Of a stretch of 64,000 bases of DNA, positions 36,580 to 49,300 are shown in pieces; positions within the stretch are counted from its first letter, which is position 1; each line of letters opens with the position of its first letter. The translations under genes and the position numbers were made by a program. The stretch is taken from assembly GCA_000469685.2 (NCBI GenBank), contig LS997563.1, positions 28,621,897 through 28,685,896 on the forward strand, read 5' to 3'. Source of the stretch: Haemonchus contortus. Its lineage: Eukaryota; Nematoda; Chromadorea; Rhabditida; Trichostrongylidae. The notes under the pieces were generated by a model that did not search any database, was not told the DNA's origin, and saw only the letters and a list, made by a program, of their open reading frames with translations.

Positions 36580-37258
36580 CCACTGTAAGATGGATTGAGG
36601 CAGTAAACGTGAACAGCAGGAGTATAGGTAATCGCGTGCTGTAAACCTATGCAAGCGGTTTTGTAGGGGCTTGAAAAGGAGGCCAGAGATGAAAGGAATG
36701 CGCTTCCCAGACAGATGAATATGTCATGAAGAATGACAAAAGACAGTCGTCTGCGTTTGGGCGGTTAGCGGGCTGGTCAAGTTCGCCTTGGAAACCAATG
36801 AAGCTGATTTTCGACAACTGATTCGAACAAGTTCTCTGGTCGACCAAAGTAGGACCCCATCGTAGAAGTTCTATATGGTATCTGTGGCTGCAAAAACGAC
36901 TTTCATAAGAAAAGTTTTAATTTTCAGAGACATTTCCGAGTCAGTACAAAGCCTTTGAGCGCCATACAGAAATGGTAATGTTTCTAGCGTTAATTATCCC
37001 GTGTTTGGATGAGCCACCGCATTCGATTTCCATTCAGAATCGAAGTGAATGTGTGTTCGGCCCATACAATAGCAGCGGTGGCCAGCCGGTGTACGATTCA
37101 GTGCTTTTATCCTACCAGGCGAGTCCGATACCAACTAACCGACCCCGGAGGTTAGAAGGCTTTGACCTAGGCGCATACCGATCCGGGATTCGAACTCGTG
37201 ACCATGTGTTTGTGACAGAGCGCCACTTGCCACTACACCATCTTCGCCCACATATTTC
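36580..37258 (-). repeat. Dispersed composite repeat with SINE, copy 2
   Basis: Positions 36580-36950 match 23380-23730. The right part (about 37015-37258) is the best-kept SINE in the window, in reverse. Read on the minus strand it has an A box (tggtgtagtgg, 37240-37230) and a B box (gagttcgaatccc, 37197-37185), then the shared body (ccggggtcggttagttgg, ggataaaagcactg). The RNA polymerase III boxes show a tRNA origin. Confidence 0.8.
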
Positions 37259-39268
37259 GATGCTTACAATGGAATTCCTTCAAAATGTTCACCGTCTATT
37301 ACAAATCAGTAGTCTACCTAATTTGTTTTTCTGTACTACATATACAGCTGTCATAGGACCAGAGTGCAACTCAATAAATAAGAAATAAAAGGTTCCCCAG
37401 GTGCTATCCAGAAAACGAGTGGGTAGAAAAAGATGTAACTCTATCAGCAGCAAAATTACCACTTGCCGTAGATTTCGAAAGGAGAATATTGCCTCTCTTG
37501 ACTAACACCTTGTACGCAGCAGCGCAATTTTTTTGCCTCTGCTCCATGGGAGATGTATGATTCGAAAAAGATACCAGTGAACCGATAAAGTAGAAGGAAG
37601 ATGAAAGACAATTAGAAATGAGGATGTCATCCAACAGGGTTGGGTGAATCGTTTCTGTTGTTCATAAAAAATGAGAAAAAAATGATATAACTAGAAGGTG
37701 TGTGGTATAGCCTCAGCCAAGATGGTACAGCTCTTTATTCAGTCAACGTTTCGGCGTTACCGCCTTCGTCAGGACCTGGAAGCCAAAAAGAATGGATGAA
37801 ACGAAAAAGACGAAATGAACTTAGTTGAAAGTTGAAAACAGGGAACTAGAATTAACATTCAAAATTCATAGATTCCTTGGAAATCCGGGAGCGCCATGAT
37901 TGAGGTCTCATGACTGTTTTATAACTAGTAAGAAGTCGTATAGAGGTGCAGGTTAATCCGTGACCTTCAGAAAACCTCGTGAATGAGGGAAGCGCCAAGA
38001 AAATAGGCCCAGTTTACGATTGTTAAATTGAAATGCAGAGGACTTAGACTTACTGTTAGAGGAAAGAACTGACGGTCGACCTCTGATCTTCTAAAAACCA
38101 TGAAAGTAAACAAATTAGGAGATTTCTGAATGGATTCTCCTGTAATGATTCTATCAACCTTGAGTTTAGGTAAGTTCACTGAAAGACGACGTGTCTTCGA
38201 AGGAATACGTTTAGGAGATGCGGTCATAAGAGAATCGTTTCGGTTGAGGCTCGGAACTCCTCAAAGGAAGACTGAGAACGTCGGCCGGAAATGCAATTAT
38301 GGAGATTCAGACCAAAAAAGCCGTAAAACGGATGTTCGGCTGATGCCGAAAGAACGGATGATTGCCTCACGGCAGAGTGGGATGGAATCCGATAGAATGG
38401 AAAAAATATTCAAAAAAAAAATCCGGTGTGGAGGTCGGAAGCGTCGAAGTGATATCAGCTGTTATCCAATAACAACATTCGCAAATGAATAGCTTAACGA
38501 AATCGATCTGTCTGGATTCCCTTATCTCTCTAATCTAATCCCGCCCTTTTCGAAAGCCACACCCCTCACCACAGCTGTATCAGTATCGTCATCTGTACTA
38601 CCCATAGAAAGCACAACAAGCACCATTTTCGTGGTAGTGAACCTTTTTACCCAAAAAAACGACTCTTCCCTTCTGAATCCCACCCGTTTCGAAATCTCAC
38701 CTATATGTGCATTAGATTGACATCATCATTTCACCTATAAGGAGAAGCATTCAAGAACAGATCAGCAGTATACCATTCTCTTTATAAGAGGTAATATCAG
38801 CTGTCCGTTCTCTCTCTACTATAAAGAACCTAATGCTCTTCAAATCCCGCCCCATTCGGAAGTCACACCCCTTTCCCAATACACAAGCACCATTGTTCAT
38901 TCTGTAGGCACATGAAAAAGGCCAAACAAGGCATTGTTCCCGCAACAGAAATGTTTTTGAGAAAAGTACATAGCGACACGAAAATAAACAAAGTACGAAG
39001 GCAACACAATGCAAAAAGTGAAAAGCATCGATGCCATAGAAGGTTCAAAGGAGTGGAGGAGTGAAAAACGCAAAAGTTGAATGCAAAAACTCATGGCAAT
39101 GGCAATCGAATCGAATTCTTCAACATCCGGAATGATCGACTAGCTGTGGATACGGCTGATCGAGGGCTGAACGACACATATCGATCGGGAACGCAGCTGA
39201 ATCGCCAACACAGAAGGGCTGCCACCAGCTGGTTCGGGAGTTCCCGATCTGGAACGTTTGAACGGCAG
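37259..39268. other. Region with a hammerhead-like motif and no confirmed gene
   Basis: Besides the ribozyme-like motif at 37742-37775, a minus-strand frame (38227..38054) reads KVDRIITGESIQKSPNLFTF and ends at a good donor (aca|gtaagt). I found no acceptor or partner exon in phase, so it is not called. Short degenerate repeats occur around 38500-38900. Confidence 0.35.
37742..37775 (-). ncRNA. Hammerhead-ribozyme-like motif
   Basis: On the minus strand the sequence reads GTC-CTGACGA-A-GGCG-GTAA-CGCC-GAAA-CGTT-GAC. It contains the hammerhead core (CUGANGA and GAAA), a 4-bp stem II closed by a GNRA-type GUAA loop, and a stem I closed by GUC:GAC. A minimal stem III (ACGU) would place the cleavage site after GUU. 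Such minimal hammerheads are known from Penelope-like retroelements. An extra A between CUGACGA and stem II departs from the consensus and could lower or abolish activity. No reverse transcriptase was found nearby. Confidence 0.45.
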
Positions 39269-39715
39269 CCCTTGAAGGCACAGTTCGTGATATTTCTGAG
39301 GTATCTAGCTTAAGTGGAACAGTAGAGGTTATGTTGCATAATAAGGTAAAAATAGCGAAGAAAGTCTGTAAATGGTCGAAATCGAAAAAAAAAATGAACA
39401 ATAATAATTTGAGGCTTCAAAAAAGTACCGTGAAAGGGGGCTGTACGAGGTTGCGTGTCTGTGGCCTGAGTGTCACTCACAAAAGCATACTATTCGCCGG
39501 CGTATCAACACTTCATTATGAAAGTGCAGCCCTAACAAGGTCGTCATAACGCGGCCAGATTTGGGCGTGTCCGTCGGAAAAGCCGGCTTCGGAGTCTTTA
39601 TAATACCCTGTCCAGATCGTCTTTCGACCCCACCATGTTCCAGTGTTTGACCTCACAGATTCATCCTAGGAAGAAGTCTCAGACATCATGTTTATCAAGA
39701 ACTGTGAATTTGACA
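39269..39715. mobile_element. TIR element of the CTTGAAGGCACAGTTC family
   Basis: The left end CTTGAAGGCACAGTTCGTGA then TATTTCTGAGG corresponds to a mirrored right end around 39690-39712 (ctcagacatcatgtttatca, agaactgtg). The interior (39430-39600) resembles 27130-27300 (ctcacaaaagcatactattc against ctcacacaaacgtactattc; gtccttattccgccttgtct against gtctttataataccctgtcc). Confidence 0.55.
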
Positions 39716-41744
39716 GCAAATTCAGGTTCACCTTTTCGTGTCGTGTTCCTATGTTGTGTCGAACTTGAAGATAAGAGTTTCGATGGATCATTTCAAAATG
39801 AAAACAATACAAAAAAATTGATTTGAAATAAAATTTTAAAATTGTTCTCAACGATTTTGCCCAATTTTAAAGCACCCTTGCAAAAGTGTCTGACATCAGA
39901 TATTGTTTTTCTAAATGTACTGTTATAAGGGCACTTCATATTCCGTTAGAAAATATGATCCCGAAGGATCAATTCTGGGATGAGCCCCGCGTTCTGTTAC
40001 ATCCATTTATTGCTGCAGCCATGTTCCAATGCGGGTTTGGCTTGCAAAGTCATGACTTGCTGACCTAGCTCTGATGAACAAAACTGTTTGTGTTCTGTTT
40101 ACTTACTATTTTTAATTTTACTATGATTTTTGTAGCGATTCGTCAAAATATAACGGACGAATGGGGTTGATTGTCTGGAGAGTGGGTAGCCGTGAGTGGA
40201 GACTAGAAGGCAAAAAATTAGTCGCTACAACTCCCATGGGAACTTCTTGCGCAATGTGGGTAATTTTTGATTAGGCGTTCGTTACGCGATGACTGCCATT
40301 CATGAGGAAAAATCAAACATCTAAACGGAAGTGAGAATTCAATCGAGTTTACGTAACGATTACTAAGTTTTTGGAATCTACCAAATCCATCTCGAGGTTG
40401 GGTCAGCACATAATTGGTTCATAATCGGAGACCGAATACTCTGTGAAGGAACCGATAGAAAAAAAGAACTAAAAAAGAGTTATAGAAATGAGTAGTGTAC
40501 AGAATCGGCAGTTGCGAGAAGATGATCATGAGGTGATGGCTGAGCCTCTCATTCTACTCAAGCTTTCTCGCAAGCCAGGACAGAGAGGAGAAGATGCTCC
40601 ACTCATTCCTTCACAGCTTCTTGGCTTATTTTGAGGGCAATGATTCATTTTTTCAGTTGATTTCCATGTGCGCATAGCTGCTTTTCTACAGAACCTTCAA
40701 GAATTCATATATAAACCATTCAGGTACAAAATGCTGAAGAAAGTCAACATATTAGCAGAATAGAAACTTCTCACAATCAGTTAAACGAGCAGCCGAGAAA
40801 GACATCCAGTGGAAAGACCATAAGCTAAAATTGGGGTCCGGTATCTTCCCCTGAAAACGGCGTCGCGTTCACCGCACCCGATCGCGCGTAGTCGCGCGTT
40901 CTGAAGGGAAAGGCTTGAATCCCCAGTGCAAGGATAAGGTAGTCGCCGCATGCCATTTGCTGTCTGCCGTGGGAATTAGGGGAGAGTTCCGACACCCTGA
41001 AATTGCTATGCAATGCTAACGACTACATTTTAGATTGTAAAACAGCCACAAGAACAGTCATTAAAGATTGCTTTGAGGATGGCTCTAAGGTGACACTACT
41101 AAAAAAGATGAACCATCCGAGGGACAGCAAAATGAATTCTCAATACTAGGTTCCCACCGATTTTCTACCTCTCTCCGTTTGGTTTCCCATCTGCTGTAGA
41201 AGTTATTTTAAAGTTTAGAAAGTCTGAATTCCAGTTTCTCCGCCTTTAAGGCTACTGAACTTTGATTTTGAAATTGGGGGACATTGTGAACACGACGCTC
41301 AGCCATTATTTAAAAAGGTCAATAATATCAAAACACATTAAAAAATAAAAAACTAAATTGGTGGTTCGTTTCGTTGATGTGCCACCCTTCTGTCGTTCGA
41401 ATGGGTACTAGCCTTTAAGTGGCTTGAACTTTGCATTCAGCAGCATAAGGAAGTCTCTCTATTTCTAAGGTATCATCAGGTCGATCTCGAGGTATTTGCG
41501 GAATTTTCGCATTCAAATTCGATTCGGAAAAATTTTCGGTATGCGATGTGGGTATTAGAGCGTTCAACGTTCTGATCGCTATCTCTTGGCCGAATCGCCG
41601 ACGAAACTTCAAACCTGCCCACCGATGTGCTTAATGCTGTCGACAATGTAGCCATGGATTCTTTCACATTATCTATGTCCCGCAGAGTTCATTAGAACCG
41701 GTTCCATTAGCTGACTGAGGAGGTTGGCAGTCTGAGACCAGCAC
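39716..41744. other. Intergenic, no supported gene
   Basis: Nothing recognised. Two overlapping minus-strand frames at 41415-41667 have ordinary composition but no family match. Confidence 0.35.
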
Positions 41745-41753
41745 GCATCTCTT

Positions 41754-43257
41754 TAGAAGAACTTAAACAACATAATCAGACAAACCCTACGTGCGAGCGG
41801 TTGCGTCGCGGTTTCGCGCTACAGCACGTTATTTTGGGGTGTCTTGGCACTGCGCGAAGGCCTTGATGACAGAATACTTCCTCTTTCATAACTGTGCTTA
41901 TTGGCAAATGCGTAGTGCGTTTGAGAACATTATTTCAAGGTGAGTACTAGTTGTAGGAAGTAATTTCCACTATCAATGAGCTGCTAAACTACAGTTTGGT
42001 AATGTATGCCTCTTTTCCTGCATGTTTCCTCGTGCTTCTTCTAGAACCGTTGATGGGTAGTTACCCTACCCTAGGGAATGGCAAGCGAACACTGTTATAT
42101 GTTTCTATTTCTATTGCAGGCCTCTGGGTTTGTGTTTCTTCTGAGATAACTGCCGAGTGATGACCTTTATTGAGTGAGTGAGTGTTGAAACCTGATTTGG
42201 AGGTATGCCAACGTCTGTACGATTGACTGACACAGCTCACCCAATCGAAAGAAGCTATAGATGACGACATTTAAGCCATGGAGGGGTCTCAATAACACGT
42301 TGTGTGTAATCGTCAGCGACTGTGCAGAAAACAGGGAAGCTGATTAGATGGAGAATGAAACAAAGGCAAGGCAGGAAGGCGCGAGGCGATCTTACTTAGG
42401 TGTGGAAACTTCATGATCACTGCGCTGCTCGCATATCGATATGCAGCAAGTCAGAATTATTGAATGAAGAGAATAACAGCAGTGAAAAACCAAAGCTTCG
42501 GTAAAAAAGTTAGGTTTCTCAGCAGAAAACTTCCCATTATCACTGCCAAGAGTGTTGATTTTGTAAAATATTCCGTTTGCTTTCGCATTTCACCTTTTAC
42601 CTGTGTACAAAAACAGAATTTCTGATCAACACAATTGAAACTTTTTCATTTCATATTTTTTCTCATGATCCTTTACCTTCTTACTGTTGCCATTTTCTTC
42701 AGTTTCTTATCTTTCACCCGCTTGATAAAGATACGCAGACAGCACAATGAAAATGTAGTTTTCACACCTAATCAAGATTGCTCTTCAATTGTACAGAAGT
42801 TGACATACTCCTAAATGAGGGTTCAACACTCTATCAGTGAAGGTCATTACTCTGCAGTTGTCCCCAGAAGAAACACAAACCAAGAAGCATGCAATAGAAA
42901 AAGAAACACATAGCAGTGTTCGCTAGCCATTCACTAGGTGAAGGTAACTACCCATCATTGGTCTTGGAAGATGCATGAAAGAGGAAACATGCAGGAAAAG
43001 AGGCATACCTTACCAAACTATAGCTTAGCAGCTCATTGATAGGGGAAATTACTTCCTACAACTAGTAATCACCTTAAAATAATGTTCTCGACCGCACTAC
43101 GCATCCGCCAATAAGCAGAGTTATGAAAGAGGGAGTATGCTGTCATCAAGGCCTTCTCGCAGTGCCAACACAAACCAAAATAACGTGCTGTAGCGCGAAA
43201 CCGCAACGCAACCGCTCACACGTAGGGTTTGTCTGATTATGTTGTTTAAGTTCTTCT
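41754..43257. mobile_element. Mutator-like (MULE) foldback element with 9-bp target duplication
   Basis: A 1504-bp element begins AGAAGAACTTAAACAACATA and ends with its mirror. The same 9-bp word CATCTCTTT flanks it on both sides (41745-41753 and 43258-43266). The arms are about 473 bp each (41754-42226 and 42785-43257), with scattered substitutions, around a 558-bp unique centre. Long TIRs plus a 9-bp duplication are the signature of Mutator-like elements. I see no transposase in the centre, so it is non-autonomous. Confidence 0.9.
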
Positions 43258-43266
43258 CATCTCTTT

Positions 43267-44139
43267 CGATGAGCTAGGCCGTTGCTCTAGTGGACGGCTC
43301 ATTACGCATCCAATTTCTCCTACTTCTGTTCTTGTGAAAATCAAGTAGAGGCCAGGTATGGCCCCATAGGAGTGATGCATTTTCTATGGAGCGGGAATGA
43401 GTTACCTAATTGGCCCTATCAGAAAATTTAGGCTTCGATTACTACAGGGTCAATAAATTGGCATCCGACTTGATCAGAAGGCAAGAGGCACTTCATTTTA
43501 CACTACCGTCTTGCAAGTCTCTCAAACATTCAGGATCGATGAGTACTGCCAAATACTATGTCACGTCATCCTTACCTTCCTATTTGAGATTACTTTAAAG
43601 GAGTCTTCAGCTGCAACCCACCCCCATTGATGTTACCAATAGCTTACTTCGACTTTGCATCAATATACCCACCTCTTCACCTACACCACCCCATTCGATA
43701 TCCCATTCGATTTCATACCATGAAACTTCCTATGAGCTTCGGAGATGATCGCTTACGAGGGGACTACAAAAAGGGCCGACAAGAGAAGAAATGTATCCGC
43801 CGAACTGATCGATGGTGACACTTAATAACCTCCGAAACTATGTTCAGTAAGAAACAAGGATGTGGCCTTTGTCCGCCGGGATGACTACGAAGCACAGAAA
43901 CGTCCGCACGACGGGGTGAGTGGAAAAGGGAGGTGAGGGTGCGAAAATGTGAGATTTAACAATCCCAAAAAATTCCTCGAGTGATCTCCTCTGAACTCAA
44001 GTGCTCCCCACCGTTCCTATGATGGCGGTTCAATGGTACTGGAACAGTACACCTCGTCAACGGGTGGAAATATCACTGAATTGATGCCAAACAAGTGTCA
44101 AGACTCTCACGAGATGGTGTGATTTCGAGATAATAACTG
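43267..44139. other. Intergenic, nothing recognised
   Basis: No supported gene or element. Confidence 0.35.
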
Positions 44140-44330
44140 CCTGAACCAATCGTGCCTCCCATCCCGGCGAGGTCGACCAATGGGTATCAGAATCGCCGGG
44201 CAGAATTAAACGTGCATCGGTTAATCAACGTAATAGGGTGAATACGCATACGCGTTCAAACGATTCCAACTGGAAGTCCAGACCCGGGGCTCATTCGGAA
44301 AAACGGATTGCTCAACGTCGGGGGCGTTAT
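44140..44330 (+). repeat. SINE body fragment (forward)
   Basis: Shares catcccggcgaggtcgacca, tgggtatcagaatcgccggg, acgcgttcaaacgattcc and ggaagtccagacccgg with other family members, but the tRNA-like head is missing or eroded. The tail half recurs at 45310-45425. Confidence 0.55.
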
Positions 44331-44402
44331 TGTTTTACGTCTTCAATTTTCATTTCTCTGCCTCATGAAAGATACCATTCTAATCGAAAGCTGCCCAAAG
44401 TG

Positions 44403-44880
44403 GCTTAAAAGCACAGCTCACGACAATCTTGGAGTACCCCTTTTTATTCGAAAAGCGGAATTAGAGATTGGGAAAAGTTCATCCGTAGCGAAGAAAGCGA
44501 GAGAATTCGGGATTCCGTGAAAAATATGGCTTATCAAAAGTAGGGAAAATAGAGGTCGGACGAGATTGCCATGACGGAAATAAGATGGAAGAGGTATTCG
44601 GACGAGATTTCAGTTATTGCAATTGCACAAAGAGCTGACTGTATCAAGCCAGAACTGTACAGCCAGAACTGCCTTTCACTGTCACTTTTGGTCATGACAA
44701 GATGTTTGGACTGCATACATGGGTTCCCTTGTGATCGAAGCGGTCTCTACAATGTCGGTGGAACTCGTCCGAGCATACGCACGGTGCAAATTTAGGGACC
44801 TTGTAACGCTCAAACTAGGCTGTTTCAGACCTAATAGCGCCAGATATGGTATATGATGGGACCTCAAATCCCGTAGTCTA
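44403..44880. mobile_element. TIR element of the CTTGAAGGCACAGTTC family (long form)
   Basis: Starts near cttaaaagcacagctcacga and is similar along its length to 53526-54040 (gacgagattgccatgacgga, gagatttcagttattgcaat, gcacaaagagctgact, aatagcgccagatatgg). The right TIR is not visible here, so this copy is probably truncated. Confidence 0.6.
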
Positions 44881-45309
44881 CCCTTTTAATAATTAGAATG
44901 GATACGTGTTCGAGTGTTTATGTTGAAAAGGGCCTGAGATCATCTTTCTTTAACTAACTTGATAGATATTGCCTTCCGTCAGGAACCACTTAGCCTACCA
45001 AATTAGTTCGACAGAGGTACAATCAGTGCATCGCTCTCTTCACTGCCTACTGTAGTTGTAGCTTTTTGGTGAAACTTGTGGGATAGCTTTTTTATCTTTT
45101 TTTTCTGAGCTTCAAAAGGTCTGCGTACTTCTTAATGATCATGTGTCTTCGACTATGAAAAAAAAAAAAGAATTTACTGCCTCAACCCATTCACCGATTC
45201 CACCATAAGGAAGAAGGAAGCTATGAATAGAATGGATTAAAAGTAAATACTATATAACCTAGCGATTATGAAGAATGAAAGAAAAAAGAAAAATAAGAAA
45301 ACGCTGACT

Positions 45310-45425
45310 CGTGCATCAGTCCACCAACGTAATCCAGTGATAGGCGGCATACCCATTCAAACGCCGCTACGAGTCTGAATGAAAATCCAGACCCGAGCCT
45401 CATCGAGAAAAGCAGATTGCTCAAC
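45310..45425 (+). repeat. SINE tail fragment (forward)
   Basis: Matches the 3' half of the copy at 44140-44330: caacgtaatccagtgatagg, acccattcaaacgccgctac, aaaatccagacccgagcctc and gcagattgctcaacgtta. Confidence 0.55.
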
Positions 45426-45665
45426 GTTAGGGGGTGTGGTGCAGTAGGAACGAAATTGTCGCATTGCGGCGAGAGGGACTCCGCGCGCGAAGGAATACAA
45501 CAGAAAGCAGCAGCAGGTGAGAAATACAGGAACAAAGGAACGAACAGTAGAATCATGCCAGAAGTAATAATCGCATATCGACTGAACTGTGTGAAGTACG
45601 CTAGAGCTGTAATAACGGCGAAGCGAAGTCCGCGCCAGCCGCGTGCGGCGAATCGATTATAGAAA
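45424..45665. repeat. Dispersed 240-bp repeat, copy 2
   Basis: Partner of 29815-30055, diverged by scattered substitutions and a few indels. Here it directly follows a SINE tail, which it may have joined as a unit. Confidence 0.7.
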
Positions 45666-46332
45666 ATCGTTCCTACTGCCCGTCTCTCACCAAGGACTAC
45701 TCCAAGTGGGCTAACAGAACGGATTCTTGTTCTGGTGCTGGTATTGGGAATGGCTTGAACATCATCTTTCATTTGTTACCCAAATTTGCGAGTTGCCACT
45801 AATCCCTTCAAGTGTACACCATTACACCTGGAAGAAAACTCTGCACAAAACGTTGCAAAAACAAACCTCTTCATCAAATTCTCTTCCTCAATTCCGAAGT
45901 AAAACATAAGCTTAAACCCTACTTTGTTAACCATAAGCTAAAGTCTGAGACTCTAATTTAAAATAAGAAATTCTAATGTTGTATCAATACAGCGATGCCG
46001 CAACGTTTTATTCACAGGACACCTGCATTCTGCAAGTTGGGCTTGGAGCACCGAAAACAAAAACAATAAAAACTGATAAAAATCAAAATTTCAATAGCTA
46101 AAAATCGTAAACGTATTCACAGGATCAAAGCAGACAATTGAATTGTTCTGCATAACAGTTGCAAACTCACTGTGAGTTAACGATAATATGGCTGCAACTG
46201 TAATAAGTGCATGGTAGACAGTAAAGAGGTTCAATTAGCGCCAAGACATTATGCTGAAATCTTAATTTCCAGATCATGCAAAAATTATCAAAATTCTTAA
46301 AGACGAGAATAGATAGTAAGGAATTCGTTCAA
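45666..46332. other. Region downstream of the kleisin gene
   Basis: AT-rich. It probably holds the kleisin 3' UTR on the minus strand. No gene is recognised. Confidence 0.4.
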
Positions 46333-49300
46333 TTACTGCGATCCCTCGTCACCGCTTCTGGATGAACTACTGAATCGCATCCAAATTTCTCCGTATGGTT
46401 CGTCCTGCTCGACGATGGTCACTTTATTTGCAGAGAACGCTAAACAAATTTTTTTTCACGCTACCCTCTATGGAAATTTTGTCAGAACGGTGCTCCAGAA
46501 GATCGTTGAATTCAAGTAGATACTTACATAATAATGCAGAAAACACTGCAGCTGCTTGTTTCCTCGACGTCGAAGCCGGAGGAATAACAGACGATAGCGG
46601 GATGAAACCGTTTGCATTTGAAAGCGCGCTGGAATAAAACAAATAACTACAATGGAATCACTTCAAAAGCCCTTCCTGCAGATTATGCTATGGGAAGGTT
46701 AAGCCTAATTTACTCCGTGACAGGCTAACGGTTGCCCTCCGTAAGTGGAACGCTGAGCTAAGCGTATCTGAAATAAAAAAAATAATGGCTCAGGCTGATC
46801 TCCGAACCCAAAGCAAAAGCAAAGCCTTTCTCAATTACCCGATACGCTTAGCTCGAAATTTACCACGCTAACTGAACCGTATCAAAATTGATTTGAGGCA
46901 TAGGTTTTGAGTGAGATGAAAGAAAAATCACAAACATTGTTATTAGTTACTTAGCTACATCATCGGTTATGTGGATTTGGAAACTTCACTTCATAGTCAT
47001 TTTCACAGTCACTAATAAGAAGCTACTTGGGCATAGGATCAGAACACTCTAAGAATTCAACTCACCCTAACAAACATCGATATTCTTCTCTCTGACATTT
47101 CTCCTTTAGCGAATCTGGCAGCGAGACACTTAGAAGAAGACATCATTACATAATTCGTCCACGCCTGGATAATTGAACTCGAAAAAATTGACCTACCTTC
47201 CTGACCTGTTTTCCGAAGACTGGAAAGATATATTGCCAGCTCGTGCAGGTTCAAACAGGTGCTCAGATGGGCGTCGATCGGAAAATATAAGGGGAATAAC
47301 ATACGGGCCCCCATGAAATTATACCTATACGTTATTCTTACCAAACTCATTAGTTCCACCAGTCGCACGTCGAACGTTTTCAACGTAGGATCCATGAGAT
47401 TCTCTGTAGCGTGCATTCTCGGGAACCGAAATATCGCCAGCCAATTGTGTCGGTTCGTTAAGCATCGGATCCTGAACACCAATCACAGAAAGCTTGTCAC
47501 CATGCGAATTTCAAAGAAAAGAATCATCATAACCCACATTGACCCTCAAAGAAAGTTCGCTCAGTCGCTCATCATGCATTCCCGACCTGTACCTGAAATT
47601 ACAAATTTCAGTAAGTTGAAATGACGGTAATGTTGAGTAAATATACCAATCAGGAGTGTGCCTCAGAGTTATTTTGCCAGGTGTGAGAAGGTCATTCCTC
47701 TCCTAAATACAGCTAGCGTAAAAACAATACCTGGTTGATAGTTCAATATGAGGTCACCCATTTCATTTTGTTAACGAGATAAAATATTATTCCTCACTTC
47801 GTCTGGACCAGGGAGGTCCCCATTGTTAAGAAATCTGAAAGCTTCCTGTATATTCTGTGCACAATTATGGCAGCAAATGTTACTTTTAGTACTCAACAAA
47901 CCTGGGAGGCGTCTCCTTCAAGAAGGCAATACCGGCACTCAGGAAAGACTGTAAAAAACCACTTCTGCGCAAAAGAAAAATTTATACTGATGAAAAAAAA
48001 ACCCATCATCAGTCTCACTTCTGTCGATGATTCATGGCTTGAATCGCGCCACGGTTTTGATAACAGTCCTTGGTCCGGCGCTTCGAATACGTTTTCAGTT
48101 AGTGCTTGCTTATATGTTAAAGTGTCGCAAACCCTACTGCGGAAGAGTTCTCTGCATTCTTTGGGAAACCCTTAAAAATTGTCGTTTTTAGGATGATCTA
48201 ACTTGAAAAATCCCTCAGAGATAAAAAAGAGCTCAAATGTTCCAATACTCACGTCTCCCTTTGAAAGAAGCTGGGTAAGGCTGTAATAAATCGTGCACAG
48301 TAGGATATTTGCCAACCGTCGAATCAACATAAAGTTCCTCTTTAGTTCGTACAAGAGAGGAGTAATCAGACTGCATTCTCTTAATAGATTCCTGAAGAAA
48401 ACTAAATGGGTTCGAAAAATTCAAATCATGGGCGGATGGGCGCCAATCACAGGAAAAAATGCGTAATATCCAATACGTCCCTGCCACGCTTTTGCAGTTA
48501 TGCCTTTAGTCAACATGAAGAGCGCATGCGCAGACCAAAGATTCCGCGCTTAGAAACAATGCTTAGGATTGCTCACATATGAAATAGTTAGATCTCCGGT
48601 ATCCAACAAAAGGAGACTCTTTCTAATCCTTCTTCTGAGGAAAGCATGCTCATCCGTTTCTCCTTTGTCCAAAGGAATGAGCTCTAGAGATGGTCTGAGC
48701 GAGCCGGATGTGTCATTTTCTTCAACTGTGGACTTCACACGATCTCCATCAATATCTGTGTCCGATCTCGGCTTCTTGACAACCGGTTCTCCATCCAAGG
48801 CGTCTTTAGAAACAACAGCTGGAGACTAAAAGAGAGCATTACAAATGAATTTTTGATACTAGGAAAGCAGAATGGGTGAGATAGGCTACTCTCAGGCTTC
48901 AACGACACAACCGACGGGCGTCCTTCCGTTCGTCGCGTGCGTGCGAGCGACGGCGGCGCTAGCCACTTGCTGACAACACTGGCACGTGATTAATCGGCGT
49001 CCAGTGTTGACAAGAAGTGCACGCTCGCGACACGCTCGTCGGCTGCGTCGTTGAAGTCTGAAAGCAGCCATAGAGATACCTGAGCCCTCTGCACATCGCT
49101 ACGTTGTCCTGTTGTCAGATTTAATAATGAGTTGGACCTTAATTGAAGCTTCTATGATAGTGAGAAAAGAGAGAAAACATCACAAGTATGACAAAAACTG
49201 ACATGAAAGTTTCCCGATCTATATTTTCGAAAGCCTCGGGTGGAGGAAGAGGTGGCAGCTCATCGAGTATTACAGGCTCTGTCACCTGTTCCTTAATTGA

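Noticed and set aside
37185..37250. Possible tRNA gene on the minus strand
   Set aside because: Pol III boxes are present but no cloverleaf closes, and the segment is followed by a body shared with other loci, so it is a SINE.
38054..38227. Minus-strand exon ending at a good gtaagt donor
   Set aside because: No acceptor or neighbouring exon in phase could be found; frames upstream all close quickly.
47593..47646. Reading straight through this stretch of the kleisin gene
   Set aside because: It stays open, but it has a strong donor (gtatat) and acceptor (atttcag), is a multiple of three, and removing it gives smoother protein sequence.
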